From: Streptomyces violaceusniger
Lineage (GTDB): Bacteria > Actinomycetota > Actinomycetes > Streptomycetales > Streptomycetaceae
Reading direction: 5' to 3'
Length of the DNA stretch: 64,000 nucleotides
Assembly (NCBI GenBank): GCA_005405945.1
Contig: BJHW01000001.1
Coordinates: 3,472,001 to 3,536,000, forward strand
Part shown: positions 25,271 through 33,674 of the stretch, piece by piece
How positions within the stretch are numbered: position 1 is the first letter of the stretch
Layout: each line of letters opens with the position of its first letter
Notes under the pieces: generated by a model
Databases searched by the model: none
Told to the model about the DNA's origin: nothing
What the model saw: the letters and a program-made list of their open reading frames with translations, nothing else
Position numbers and translations under genes: made by a program

Positions 25271-26504
25271 ATGACCGCTATGACACCCGGCTCGAACCTC
25301 CCCTCTCCGTCGCGCGCGTGGCGGTTGACGTCACCGCTCCGGTGCGGCTCGACGTATCGGGCCTGCTGCTCACCGCCGACGGCAAAGTGCGTTCCGACGA
25401 CGACTTCGTCTTCTACAACCAGCCCACCGGACCGGGCGTGACCCACCGCGCCGGGGCGGCGGGCGCGGGCGACACCATCACGGTGGACACCGCCGCCGTC
25501 CCCGCCGATATCGAGAAGATCGTGGTGACCGCGAGCCTGGACGCCCCGGGGCGACGTTCGCGGGCACCGAGCCGACCGCCACCGTGCGCGGCGCCGACGA
25601 CGGCGCGGTGATCTCCACGTTCACCCCGCCGCGGCTGGGCAACGAGACCGCGCTGGTGGTCGTGGAGGTGTACCGGCGCAATGGGGCGTGGAAGGTGCGC
25701 GCGGTCGGGCAGGGGTATGCCAACGGTCTGGCGGGCATCGCCACCGACTTCGGCGTGACGGTCGAGGAGCCCGCCGCCCCGGCCGCCCCCGTCACCCCCG
25801 CCGCCCAGACGCCGCCCCCGCCGAGCGGTCCGCCCGCCGGTTTCCAGCCCCCGCCGCCCATGCCGACCGCTCCCCCGGCCGCGGCGCCCGCCGCCGCCCC
25901 GGCACCGGCCCCGACCCCGGCCACTGGGAAGATCAACCTGGACAAGGGCCGGGTCAGCCTGCAGAAGAACCAGACGGTGTCCCTGGTCAAGGGCGGCCGC
26001 CCGGTGCTCAGCTCGGTGCGGATGGGCCTGGGCTGGGAGCCCGCCTTCCGCGGCAAGGACATCGACCTGGACGCGTCCGTCATCGCCTTCGGTGTCGACC
26101 GCAAGAAGATCGACGCCTGTTTCTTCGGCAAGCTGGCCATCCTGGGCGGCGCCATCCAGCACTCCGGCGACAACCTCACCGGTGAGGGCGGGGGCGACGA
26201 CGAGTCCATCACCGTCCACCTCGGCGGCCTCCCGCCCGAGGTCACCGGCCTGGTCTTCACGGTCAACTCCTTCTCCGGCCAGAAGTTCACCGATGTGGCC
26301 AAGGCGTACTGCCGCCTGCTCGACGCCCAGACCGGCGAGGAGCTGGTCCGCTTCGACCTCACCCACGCCGAGCCGCGCACGGGCGTGATGATGGCGAAGC
26401 TGATCAAGCAGTTCTCGGGCGAGTGGGAGATGACCGCGATGGGCGAGTACGTGGACTCGCGCACCGTCCGAGGCATGGCCAAGCCCGCCGGCAAGGCCCT
26501 GTGA
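25271..26504 (+). CDS. Protein with two TerD domains (two frame breaks)
   Basis: Tellurium-resistance/stress protein of the TerD class, calcium-binding and cytoplasmic in relatives. The first TerD domain starts MTAMTPGSNLP and ends near ATDFGVTVEEP. A Pro/Ala linker of about 50 residues follows, then a second TerD domain from INLDKGRVSLQKNQTVSL to MTAMGEYVDSRT. The frame must be repaired by one base at the C run 25300-25303 and one at the G run 25548-25551. That gives about 411 residues. Double-domain TerD proteins with Pro-rich linkers are known in actinomycetes. It starts 25 bp after the EamA gene. Confidence 0.85.
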
Positions 26505-26526
26505 GTCACGGCCGGGGAGTGGCAAG

Positions 26527-26553
26527 CGGCCGCGGACGTCTGGTCCGCGGCCG
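26527..26553. terminator. Bidirectional hairpin terminator
   Basis: CGGCCGCGGAC (26527-26537) pairs perfectly with 26543-26553 around a five-base loop. It lies 22 bp after the TerD stop and 23 bp from the stop of the convergent LLM gene. Confidence 0.75.
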
Positions 26554-26576
26554 AAGGCCGGGAGCCCCGTTGTTGG

Positions 26577-27686
26577 TCACTGCGGATGCGCCGCCCATGC
26601 CCTCGGCTCGGCCTGCGACGGACGCGATGACGTTGCGGCCGGTACGGAAGCGGCCGGGCCGGGGCCGGAGTCGCCGGACAGCCCCGCCACGCGGGCCAGG
26701 CGGCGGTAGGAGTCCAGGAGGGCGTCGCGGTCGTAGGTGCTCGTCGTGACCAGCACCTCGTCGGCGTCGCTGCGCCCGATCAGCTCGTCGAGCGCGGCGG
26801 CGACCTCGTCCTCCGTGCCGTACAGCTGGCCGCGCAGGCCCCGCTCGTAGAAGCCGCGCTCCTTCTCGGTCATCTCCCGGGCCTCGATCTCCGAGGCCGG
26901 GGCCAGGGGCGGGAAGACGCCGTGGGTGCGGGAGTGGGCCATCGACCATGCCTCGGGGAGCAGCAGTCCGCGGGCCTCCTCCGTGGTGCCGGCGACCGCG
27001 ACATTGCCCGAGACGACGACGTACGGGGCGGAGGACCACGCCGAGGGGCGGAAGCCCGCGCGGTAGCGGTCGATCGCCCGCAGCATCTCGTCCCGGCCCC
27101 GCAGATCGCCGATCACCAGGGAGAGTCCGGCCCGCGCCGCCAGGTCCGCGCCGGCGCCGGTGGCCAGGACGAAGACGGGCGGCCGCAGTCCCTCCGCCGG
27201 GTGGGCGTGGACCTGGGGGTGGGCGTCCTGCTCGCCGGTGAACCAGCCCAGCAGCTCGTCCAGTTGGGCGCCGAAGTCCCGTGCGGCGTCCTTCTCGGCG
27301 CCCAGGGCGCGCCGGATGCCGTCGGTGAAGCCGACGGAGCGGCCCAGGCCCATGTCGATCCGGCCCGGGAAGAGGGATTCGAGCACCCCGAACTGCTCCG
27401 CCACGACCATCGGGCGGTGGTTCGGCAGCATCACGCCGCCCGTGCCCACGCGGATGCGGACCGTCGCCGCCGCGACGGCGGACGCCAGCACCGTGGGCGC
27501 CGAACCGGCCACGCCGGGCACGCTGTGGTGCTCGGAGACCCAGAAGCGGTGGTAGCCGAGCGCCTCGGCGGCTTGCGCGAACCGTACGGTGTCGCGCAGC
27601 GCCTGCGACCGCTCCCGCCCCTGACGGGTGCGGGAGCGGTCCAGGATGGAGAAGGGGGTGGTGCGCAGGCGTGACGTCACACTCAC
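26577..27686 (-). CDS. LLM-class flavin-dependent oxidoreductase
   Basis: Luciferase-like monooxygenase, probably using reduced FMN or F420. FSILDRSRTRQG at the start, LGYHRFWVSEHHSVPGVAGSAP (shown as FWVSEHHSVPG) and RIRVGTGGVMLPNHRP are standard for the MsnO8-like branch. 369 residues. The last 25 residues are Ser/Pro/Ala-rich. GTG start at 27686. Single gene, with a short tandem-repeat region between it and phoX upstream. Substrate unknown. Confidence 0.88.
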   Translation of the reverse strand: MSVTSRLRTTPFSILDRSRTRQGRERSQALRDTVRFAQAAEALGYHRFWVSEHHSVPGVAGSAPTVLASAVAAATVRIRVGTGGVMLPNHRPMVVAEQFGVLESLFPGRIDMGLGRSVGFTDGIRRALGAEKDAARDFGAQLDELLGWFTGEQDAHPQVHAHPAEGLRPPVFVLATGAGADLAARAGLSLVIGDLRGRDEMLRAIDRYRAGFRPSAWSSAPYVVVSGNVAVAGTTEEARGLLLPEAWSMAHSRTHGVFPPLAPASEIEAREMTEKERGFYERGLRGQLYGTEDEVAAALDELIGRSDADEVLVTTSTYDRDALLDSYRRLARVAGLSGDSGPGPAASVPAATSSRPSQAEPRAWAAHPQ

Positions 27687-27730
27687 GTCAACGCGTGCCC
27701 CGGCCGGGACGATTCCCCGGCCCCGGCGGC

Positions 27731-27812
27731 GTCAGCCCCCGGCCGCGCTTGGCGTCAGCCCCCGGGCCGGGCTCGGCATCAGCCCCCGGGCCGGGCTCGG
27801 CGTCAGCGCTGG
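27731..27812. repeat. 24-bp tandem repeat spanning the phoX stop codon
   Basis: Units start at 27731, 27754, 27778 and 27802 (23, 24 and 24 bp apart), consensus GTCAGCCCCCGGGCCGGGCT plus CGGC. The fourth is partial and contains the phoX stop (27803-27805). In the phoX direction the repeats directly follow the gene. Confidence 0.75.
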
Positions 27813-29251
27813 CGGCGCCAGGGGCCGGTGATCGCGAGCATGATGCCCGGCACCTGGATGTTGGCGTACAGCGTCGAGCCGTCGGGCGAGAAGACCACAC
27901 CGGTGAACTCGCTGAACTCCGGCTCCTCCGCGCTGCCGATGTTCAGGTCGTTGCGCGCGATCGGGTACGTCCGGCCGTCCTCGGTGGCGCCGAAGAGGTG
28001 CTGGATGCCCTCGCCGTCCTCGGCGATGACCAGACCGCCGTACGGCGAGACCGTGATGTTGTCCGGGCCGTCGAAGGCGCCGTCCTTCGACGGGTCGGGG
28101 TTGACGCCCAGCAGCACCTTGAGGGTGAGGGTGCGGCGCTTGGGGTCGTAGAACCAGACCTGGCCGTCGTGCTGGACCGGGCTCTCCTCACGGGCGTACG
28201 AGGAGACGATGTACGCGCCGCCGTCCGCCCACCACATGCCCTCCAGCTTGCGGGCCCGGGTGATCTGGCCGTCGGCGAACTGCTTGCGCACCGGCACGGA
28301 CTTCGCGTCGCGGTCCGGCACCGGCTCCCAGTCCACGCCGTAGACCGTGCCGATCTTGGTGGCGCGGGACAGGTCGTCCACGAAGTTGCCGCCCGAGTCG
28401 TAGCACTTGGGGGCCTGGAGCTCGCCCGCGTCGTCGGCCAGCGTGGCCAGCTTGCCGCGCCCGTGCTGGAAGCCCTTCGGCGGAACCCAGCGGTAGAGCA
28501 GGCCGTTCGGCTTGGAGGCGTCCTCGGTGAGGTAGAGGTGGCCGCTCTTGGGGTCCACGACGACGGCCTCGTGGGCGTACCGGCCCAGGGCCTTGATCGG
28601 CTTCGGGCCGCGGTTGGCCTTGCGGTCGTGCGGGTCGACCTCGAAGACGTAGCCGTGGTCCTTGGTCATGCCGTTCTGGCCGGCCTTGTCCTCGGTCTCC
28701 TCGCAGGTCAGCCAGGTACCCCAGGGGGTGCGGCCACCGGCGCAGTTGGTGGAGGTGCCCGCGATGCCGACCCACTCGGTGACGTGGTCGCCGTGCTTGG
28801 AGACCTCGACGACGGTGCAGCCGCCGGAGGCCGCCGGGTCGTAGACCAGGCCCTCGGTCAGCGGGACCGGGTGCGGCCACTTGCTGCGGGGGCCGCTCAG
28901 CTCGTGATTGTTGACCAGCAGCGTCGCACCGCGCGAGCCCTCGAAGGTGGCGGTGCCGTCGTGGTTGGACGGGGTGGACTCGCCGGACTCCAGCTTCGTC
29001 TCACCGGTGCGGGTGATGATCTTGTAGCGGAAGCCCTCGGGGAGGGCCAGGATGCCCTTGGGGTCCGCGATGAGCGGGCCGTAGCCGAGCGACGAGCCGC
29101 CGTGGCCCGCGGTGCCCGCGACGCCCTCCTCGGTCGCCTCAGCAGCGAGCGCGCCGGGTGCGGTGGAGAGCACCCCCGCGCTTCCGACCAGGGCGAGCCC
29201 GGCCCCGGTGTACGCGGAACGCCTCGCGAAGTCTCTTCGGCTGAGCGACAT
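27803..29251 (-). CDS. phoX: Tat-exported PhoX-family phosphatase (DUF839)
   Basis: Probable extracellular alkaline phosphatase that frees phosphate from organic esters with calcium and iron cofactors. The twin-arginine signal SRRDFARRSAY is followed by a hydrophobic stretch and an ALAAEA cleavage site near residue 36. Metal-site motifs are present: LLVNNHELSGP, WLTCEETEDKAG, GRYAHEAVVVDP and DGPDNITVSPYGG. 482 residues. A candidate PHO box lies 55-76 bp upstream, so phosphate starvation control through PhoP is likely. Assigned to PhoX by motifs; the subgroup with proven activity is not certain. Confidence 0.85.
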   Translation of the reverse strand: MSLSRRDFARRSAYTGAGLALVGSAGVLSTAPGALAAEATEEGVAGTAGHGGSSLGYGPLIADPKGILALPEGFRYKIITRTGETKLESGESTPSNHDGTATFEGSRGATLLVNNHELSGPRSKWPHPVPLTEGLVYDPAASGGCTVVEVSKHGDHVTEWVGIAGTSTNCAGGRTPWGTWLTCEETEDKAGQNGMTKDHGYVFEVDPHDRKANRGPKPIKALGRYAHEAVVVDPKSGHLYLTEDASKPNGLLYRWVPPKGFQHGRGKLATLADDAGELQAPKCYDSGGNFVDDLSRATKIGTVYGVDWEPVPDRDAKSVPVRKQFADGQITRARKLEGMWWADGGAYIVSSYAREESPVQHDGQVWFYDPKRRTLTLKVLLGVNPDPSKDGAFDGPDNITVSPYGGLVIAEDGEGIQHLFGATEDGRTYPIARNDLNIGSAEEPEFSEFTGVVFSPDGSTLYANIQVPGIMLAITGPWRRQR

Positions 29252-29305
29252 GTCTTCTCCCCAAGCAGGATGGTGTCCTCCGGACTGCGGCCATACGCTC
29301 CCGTC

Positions 29306-29327
29306 CCTGGCCGAACATCAGTTGAAC
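29306..29327 (-). promoter_or_regulatory. Candidate PHO box
   Basis: On the minus strand GTTCAACTGAT (29317-29327) is followed directly by GTTCGGCCAGG (29306-29316). Two adjacent 11-bp units starting GTTC(A/G) are the layout of Streptomyces PhoP sites. The pair is upstream of a phosphatase gene. Confidence 0.6.
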
Positions 29328-29468
29328 GGCATGCGACATCAACGGACGAATGGCCGCCGATCCCGTATACGGCGCGCAAAGCGTTATGGCTCTACGCGGC
29401 GCGCAACTTCCCGGCCGACGGGCCCTCCCGGCCGACAGGCCCTTTCCCCTCCCCGCCCCTTCCCGCTA

Positions 29469-29600
29469 CCAGGGGCATCGCCCCTGGACCCCGGGGCCTG
29501 GCGCGGAGCCCCGCCACGCGGCGAACCCCGGGGCCTGGGGCAGAGCCCCGCCACACGGCGAAGCCCGGGGCCTGGGGCAGAGCCCCAGTTTCGGGAAGGG
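29469..29600. repeat. Hairpin followed by 37-bp tandem repeats
   Basis: CCAGGGGC-ATC-GCCCCTGG (29469-29487) is a perfect hairpin. Three units of 37 bp begin at 29490, 29527 and 29564, each starting CCCGGGGCCTGG and carrying (C/G)GC(G/A)GAGCCCC; the last is cut short. Together they fill the gap behind the 29703-31220 gene and may end its transcript. The remaining 29252-29702 gap holds only the PHO box. Confidence 0.75.
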
Positions 29601-29702
29601 GCGGGTAGGGGAACAGCCCGCCGCTCGACGAGGGACGAGCCCCCCGGCGGCACGCCCGCAGCTGTTCCAGGCGCCCGCGGCTGTCCAGGCGCGCGGGCGC
29701 GG

Positions 29703-31220
29703 TTATGCCCTTGAGCGGGCCTTGAAGGCGGCCTTGCGGGCCTCCTTGGCGGCCTTCTTGTCCGGGTGCAGGCGGCCCATCGCCTCCAGCACGTCCGCCG
29801 TCGCCGGGTGGTCCACCCGCCAGGCCGAGTCGAAGAAGCTGCCGGACTGGTCCACCAGACCCCGCACCAGGTCACGCAGTTCCGCCGAGTCGCCCTCGGA
29901 GGCGAGCTGGGCCGCGAGGGTGTCCACGGTGAGCCAGAAGACCATCTCCTCCGACGGCTCCGGCACGCCCACCACCCCGCGCTCGGCCAGCCAGACCCGG
30001 GCCAGCCCGCCCAGGTGGCGGTCGTCGAGCACCTCGCGCAGGGCGGGCTCGGCCTCGGCTCCGGCCAGCGAGAGCGTCTGCTGGCAGGTGAGGCGGCGCA
30101 GCGGCGCGTCCTCGTCGTCGCCGCGGGCGGCGGCCAGCAGCTCGCGGGCGGCCTCTTCGGGCGTACGGCGGGCCAGCCACTGCTCGGCCTCGGCCTGCGC
30201 GGCGGGCTCGGGGTGGCCGGGGAGGGCTCCCAGCAGGATGTCGGCGCCCCTGTCGGCAAGGTCACCCACGGCCGGGGCGTCGATGCCCGCCTCGAGCATC
30301 CGGGCCCGTACGGCGTAGACGCCGAGCGGGGTGAGCCGCACCATGCCGTAGCGGGAGACGTCCTCGTCCTCGAGCTCCTGGCCCGTCTCGGGCTCCTGGA
30401 TCCGGCCCTCGCCGTCGACCTCCTGGATCAGCGCCTCGTCCACCGGCTGGTAGTCGACCAGGCCGGTCGGGGCGAGCAGCCGGAACTGGTCGTCCAGCCG
30501 CACCATCGCCTCGGAGACCTCTTCGAGGATGTCGTCGGTGGGCTCGTCCATGTCCTCGGGGACGATCATGGAGGCGACCAGCGCGGGCAGCGGTACGGGG
30601 GCCGTGGCGGCCTCCTCGTCCAGGGCGGTCAGCAGATAGAGGTTGCCCAGCACCCCGTCGAGGAACTCGGCCTCCTCCTCCGGGTCCCAGTCGAGCGCGT
30701 CGAGGTCGAGCTCACCGCCATCGCCGATCTGGGCGGCGATGTCGCTCAGATCGGGGGCGGCGGCGTCGGCCAGCACCGTCTCGAAACCGTCGAGCCAGAT
30801 GTCCAGGATGTCGCGGGGGCCGCCCCCGGTGATCAGCCGCAGCTCCTCGCCGCTGGTCGCGACGGCGGAGAACTCGTCCTCGGCCGTCGCCTCGCCCTCC
30901 GCGTCACCACCGGCACCATCGCCGTCGCCGTCGGCCCCGGTCGGCTCCTCGATCTCGACCAGCCCGGTGTCCACCGCCAGCTGCCACGCCTGCGCCGCGT
31001 ACAGCGGCCCGTCCTCGTCCTCCGTGAGCCCCAGCAGCTCGGTCGCCTCCCGCAGCGCCCCCTCCGGCAGCGCCCCGCCCGACGCCACCGGCTTCCCCTG
31101 CTCGGCCCAGCGGGCGAGCCGGACCGCGCGGGCGAGCAGCGGCGCGGCGAGTGCGTCCCGCGCGAGTTCCGCGTCGGTGCGAAGCCGCACGGGCGGCATG
31201 GTGGGGCGCTCTTCTGGCAT
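29703..31220 (-). CDS. Large acidic actinobacterial protein of unknown function
   Basis: 505 residues, strongly acidic, with no signal or membrane segment. I do not recognise a characterised family. A helical N-terminal part (ARAVRLARWAEQGKPV) precedes a Gly/Asp/Glu-rich linker around residues 95-115. Then come acidic helices (DLDALDWDPEEEAEFLDGV), a possible winged-helix-like segment (RYGMVRLTPLGVYAVRARM), and HEAT-like Ala/Leu repeats. The end is a basic tail (KKAAKEARKAAFKARS). The start at 31220 has GAGGAG 13 bases upstream; an ATG seven codons in is an alternative. It is alone, with large repeat-bearing gaps on both sides. Confidence 0.7.
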   Translation of the reverse strand: MPEERPTMPPVRLRTDAELARDALAAPLLARAVRLARWAEQGKPVASGGALPEGALREATELLGLTEDEDGPLYAAQAWQLAVDTGLVEIEEPTGADGDGDGAGGDAEGEATAEDEFSAVATSGEELRLITGGGPRDILDIWLDGFETVLADAAAPDLSDIAAQIGDGGELDLDALDWDPEEEAEFLDGVLGNLYLLTALDEEAATAPVPLPALVASMIVPEDMDEPTDDILEEVSEAMVRLDDQFRLLAPTGLVDYQPVDEALIQEVDGEGRIQEPETGQELEDEDVSRYGMVRLTPLGVYAVRARMLEAGIDAPAVGDLADRGADILLGALPGHPEPAAQAEAEQWLARRTPEEAARELLAAARGDDEDAPLRRLTCQQTLSLAGAEAEPALREVLDDRHLGGLARVWLAERGVVGVPEPSEEMVFWLTVDTLAAQLASEGDSAELRDLVRGLVDQSGSFFDSAWRVDHPATADVLEAMGRLHPDKKAAKEARKAAFKARSRA

Positions 31221-31322
31221 GGGCGGACGTCACTCCTCGAGGGCACGGAAGTCGCGGGCGCGGAGGTCGCGGGCGCGAATGCGGGGCTATGCGGCTGTAC
31301 GGCTGGCTATGGGGCTGTGGCG

Positions 31323-31352
31323 CCATGGGTCCACGGGACCGTGGACCCATGG
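31323..31352. repeat. Perfect 14-bp inverted repeat, 2-bp spacer
   Basis: CCATGGGTCCACGG-GA and its exact inverted copy. It is about 100 bp upstream of the acidic-protein start, between divergent genes, so an operator is more likely than a terminator. Confidence 0.7.
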
Positions 31353-31455
31353 GGGTACGGCGATGCGGGGTGTACCGGCGCGGGTGCGCGGATACGGCCC
31401 GGACCCCAGCGTAGACGGAACGGGACGGCACTTTCGTCCCGATGTGGTCTGCGCC

Positions 31456-31515
31456 CCGTCCCGCGCCCCCTCCCGTGCCACATCCCGCGCCGCATACCCT
31501 GCCGTATCCCGTGCC
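31456..31515. repeat. Five 12-bp tandem repeats
   Basis: Units begin at 31456, 31468, 31480, 31492 and 31504, consensus NNATCCCGYGCC. On the plus strand one frame reads xSRA four times, with different Arg codons, but no start or ribosome site supports a gene. Confidence 0.75.
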
Positions 31516-31717
31516 ACGGCAGGCGGCGAATTCGGCCGGCGGACTGAAGGGAACCGGCCACGGCGAGGGGTGGGGGGCGGCCCTCGTTCATGTCTCCGTC
31601 CCGTTTCCGCCATGCCCGGGCCATCCGTCCTCCCTTGACAACTTCCCTGGCGACGAAAGAGATTGACGCGCGTAGAGGCAGATTCCTCGCCGTTCACTCC
31701 TTTCCGGAGGCTCCGCC

Positions 31718-33544
31718 ATGTCCCTTCGCGCCCCGCGCGGACCCGTCGCCCTCACCGCCGTCGCCGCCTCGGCCCTCGCGGCCGGGCTGCTCGCCGTGCC
31801 CTCGTCGGCCTCCGCCGCCGAGGTCCGCATCCATGACATCCAGGGCAGCACCCGGATATCCCCGCTCGCCGGACAGCAGGTGAGCGACGTCCCCGGCACG
31901 GTCACGGCGATACGCGCCTTCGGCTCCTCGCGCGGCTTCTGGATCCAGGACACCCAACCCGACAAGGACGCGGCCACCAGCGAGGCGATCTTCGTCTTCA
32001 CCGGGTCGACCACGCCCTCGGTCGCCGTGGGCGACTCGGTGCTGGTCTCCGGGACGGTGTCCGAGTACTACCCGGGCGGCAAGGACGCCGGTGGGCAGTC
32101 GCTCACCGAGCTCTCCAAGGCGACCTGGACGGTCCGGTCCTCCGGCAACGCGCTGCCCGCCGCCTACCGGCTCAACCGCTCCACGATCCCCGACCGCTAC
32201 GCCCCGGACGCCGGTGGCGACTCCATCGAGGGGCTGGCGCTGCGGCCGCGCTCCTACGCCCTGGACCGCTACGAGTCGCTGGAGGGCATGCGGGTCTCGG
32301 TCGAGAACGCCCCCGTGGTCGGCGCGACCAACACCTACAAGGAGCTGTGGGTCACCGCCGAGCCCCACCACCGGCGCACCGCGCGCGGCGGCGCCCTCTA
32401 CAGCTCGTACCGCGACCCGAACGCGGGCCGGGTGAAGGTGGCCTCGCTCCTCCCCTACGCCCAGCACCCCTTCCCCGTGGCGGACGTCGGCGACGCGCTG
32501 ACCGGCACCACGGCCGGGCCGCTGGACTACGACAACTTCGGCGGCTACACGATCGCGGCCACCGCGATGGGCGAACTGGCCGACCACGGCCCGCAGCGGG
32601 AGACCACCCGCAAGCAGAAGGCGGACGAACTCTCCATCGCCACCTACAACGTGGAGAACCTCTCCCCCAAGACCGCCCAGTCGAAGTTCGACCGGCTGGC
32701 CACCGGCCTCGTGGAGCACCTCGCCTCGCCGGACATCGTCGCCCTGGAGGAGGTCCAGGACGACAACGGCGCGACGAACGACTCGGTGGTCAGCGCCGAC
32801 GCCACGCTGAAGAAGCTCACCGACGCCATCAAGGCGGCGGGCGGTCCCGCGTACGAGTGGCGGCAGATCAACCCGGTGGACGACCAGGACGGCGGCGAGC
32901 CGGGCGGCAACATCCGCGTGGCGTTCCTCTACAACCCGGAGCGGGTCTCCTTCACCGACATCCCCGGCGGCGACTCCACCACCCCCGTCGAGGTCGAGGA
33001 GAAGGGCGGCAAGGCCACGCTGTCGGCCTCCCCCGGCCGTCTCGACCCGGCGAACGGCGTCTGGAAGAACAGCCGCAAGCCGCTGGTCGGGCAGTTCTCC
33101 TTCCGGGGCCGCCCGGTCTTCGTGGTCGCGAACCACTTCAACTCCAAGGGCGGCGACCAGGGCCTGGACAGCCGCTTCCAGCCGCCGGCCCGCTCCTCGG
33201 AGACCCAGCGCACCGGGCAGGCCACGGCGGTCAACACCTTCGTCAAGGCGCTGCTGAACGCCGACCCGAAGGCGTCCGTGGTCGTCGCGGGCGACCTCAA
33301 CGACTACCAGTTCTCGCCCGCGCTGGCCGACCTCACCGAGGGCGGTGTGCTGACGGACCTGGTGACCCGGCTGCCGGAGGACGAGCGCTACGGCTATGTC
33401 TACAACGGCAATTCGCAGGTGCTGGACCACATCCTGACCAGCCGCGCGCTGCGCCGCGCCGACTACGACATCGTGCACATCAACGCCGAGTTCTCGGACC
33501 AGTCCAGCGACCACGACCCGCAGGTGGTGCGAGTGCGCCCCTGA
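31718..33544 (+). CDS. Secreted endonuclease/exonuclease/phosphatase-family nuclease
   Basis: Extracellular DNase-like enzyme, 608 residues. A Sec signal ends near SSASAAE (residue 34). An OB-like N-terminal domain (IHDIQGSTRISPLAGQQV, residues about 37-140) is typical of the ExeM/NucH class. The EEP catalytic domain starts near residue 305: IATYNVENL, EEVQDDNG, FVVANHFNSKGGD, VVAGDLNDYQFSP and SSDHDPQV carry the metal and catalytic residues. GGAGG precedes the ATG. Probably used to scavenge phosphate and nitrogen from environmental DNA. Confidence 0.92.
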   Translation: MSLRAPRGPVALTAVAASALAAGLLAVPSSASAAEVRIHDIQGSTRISPLAGQQVSDVPGTVTAIRAFGSSRGFWIQDTQPDKDAATSEAIFVFTGSTTPSVAVGDSVLVSGTVSEYYPGGKDAGGQSLTELSKATWTVRSSGNALPAAYRLNRSTIPDRYAPDAGGDSIEGLALRPRSYALDRYESLEGMRVSVENAPVVGATNTYKELWVTAEPHHRRTARGGALYSSYRDPNAGRVKVASLLPYAQHPFPVADVGDALTGTTAGPLDYDNFGGYTIAATAMGELADHGPQRETTRKQKADELSIATYNVENLSPKTAQSKFDRLATGLVEHLASPDIVALEEVQDDNGATNDSVVSADATLKKLTDAIKAAGGPAYEWRQINPVDDQDGGEPGGNIRVAFLYNPERVSFTDIPGGDSTTPVEVEEKGGKATLSASPGRLDPANGVWKNSRKPLVGQFSFRGRPVFVVANHFNSKGGDQGLDSRFQPPARSSETQRTGQATAVNTFVKALLNADPKASVVVAGDLNDYQFSPALADLTEGGVLTDLVTRLPEDERYGYVYNGNSQVLDHILTSRALRRADYDIVHINAEFSDQSSDHDPQVVRVRP

Positions 33545-33557
33545 GGAAACCTTTCCG

Positions 33558-33623
33558 GGGCGGGGGGCCTGCCCCCGCCCGTTGTGGGCAATCGTTCTGC
33601 GGGGCGGGACGGGTGGGCACAAC
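33558..33623. terminator. Double hairpin between convergent genes, including repeat element copy 2
   Basis: GGGCGGGGG (33558-33566) pairs with 33572-33580. Directly after it comes the short form of the hairpin repeat (33581-33623), with ends GTTGTGGGCAATCGTTC and ACGGGTGGGCACAAC. It lies between the nuclease and dapD stops and should work both ways. Confidence 0.75.
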
Positions 33624-33674
33624 GCCACCCACCGGCCCGCGCCCAGCGACGAAACCCAAAGGGCGCGCCCAACG

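Larger units (their letters stand above)
31221..31717. other. 497-bp divergent gap with two kinds of repeats
   Basis: Lies between the acidic-protein gene (-) and the nuclease gene (+). It contains a perfect 14-2-14 inverted repeat (31323-31352), five 12-bp tandem repeats (31456-31515), and GTCGCGGGCGCG repeats near 31250-31275. A TTGACA at 31635-31640 may be a -35 box for the nuclease, whose ribosome site GGAGG is at 31706-31710. No gene was found. Confidence 0.6.

Noticed and set aside
29490-29600. CRISPR array
   Set aside because: The 37-bp units are contiguous with no distinct spacers, and no cas genes are present.
31694-33628. 644-codon minus-strand frame opposite the nuclease
   Set aside because: Low-complexity shadow of a well-supported gene on the other strand, with no signal or motif.
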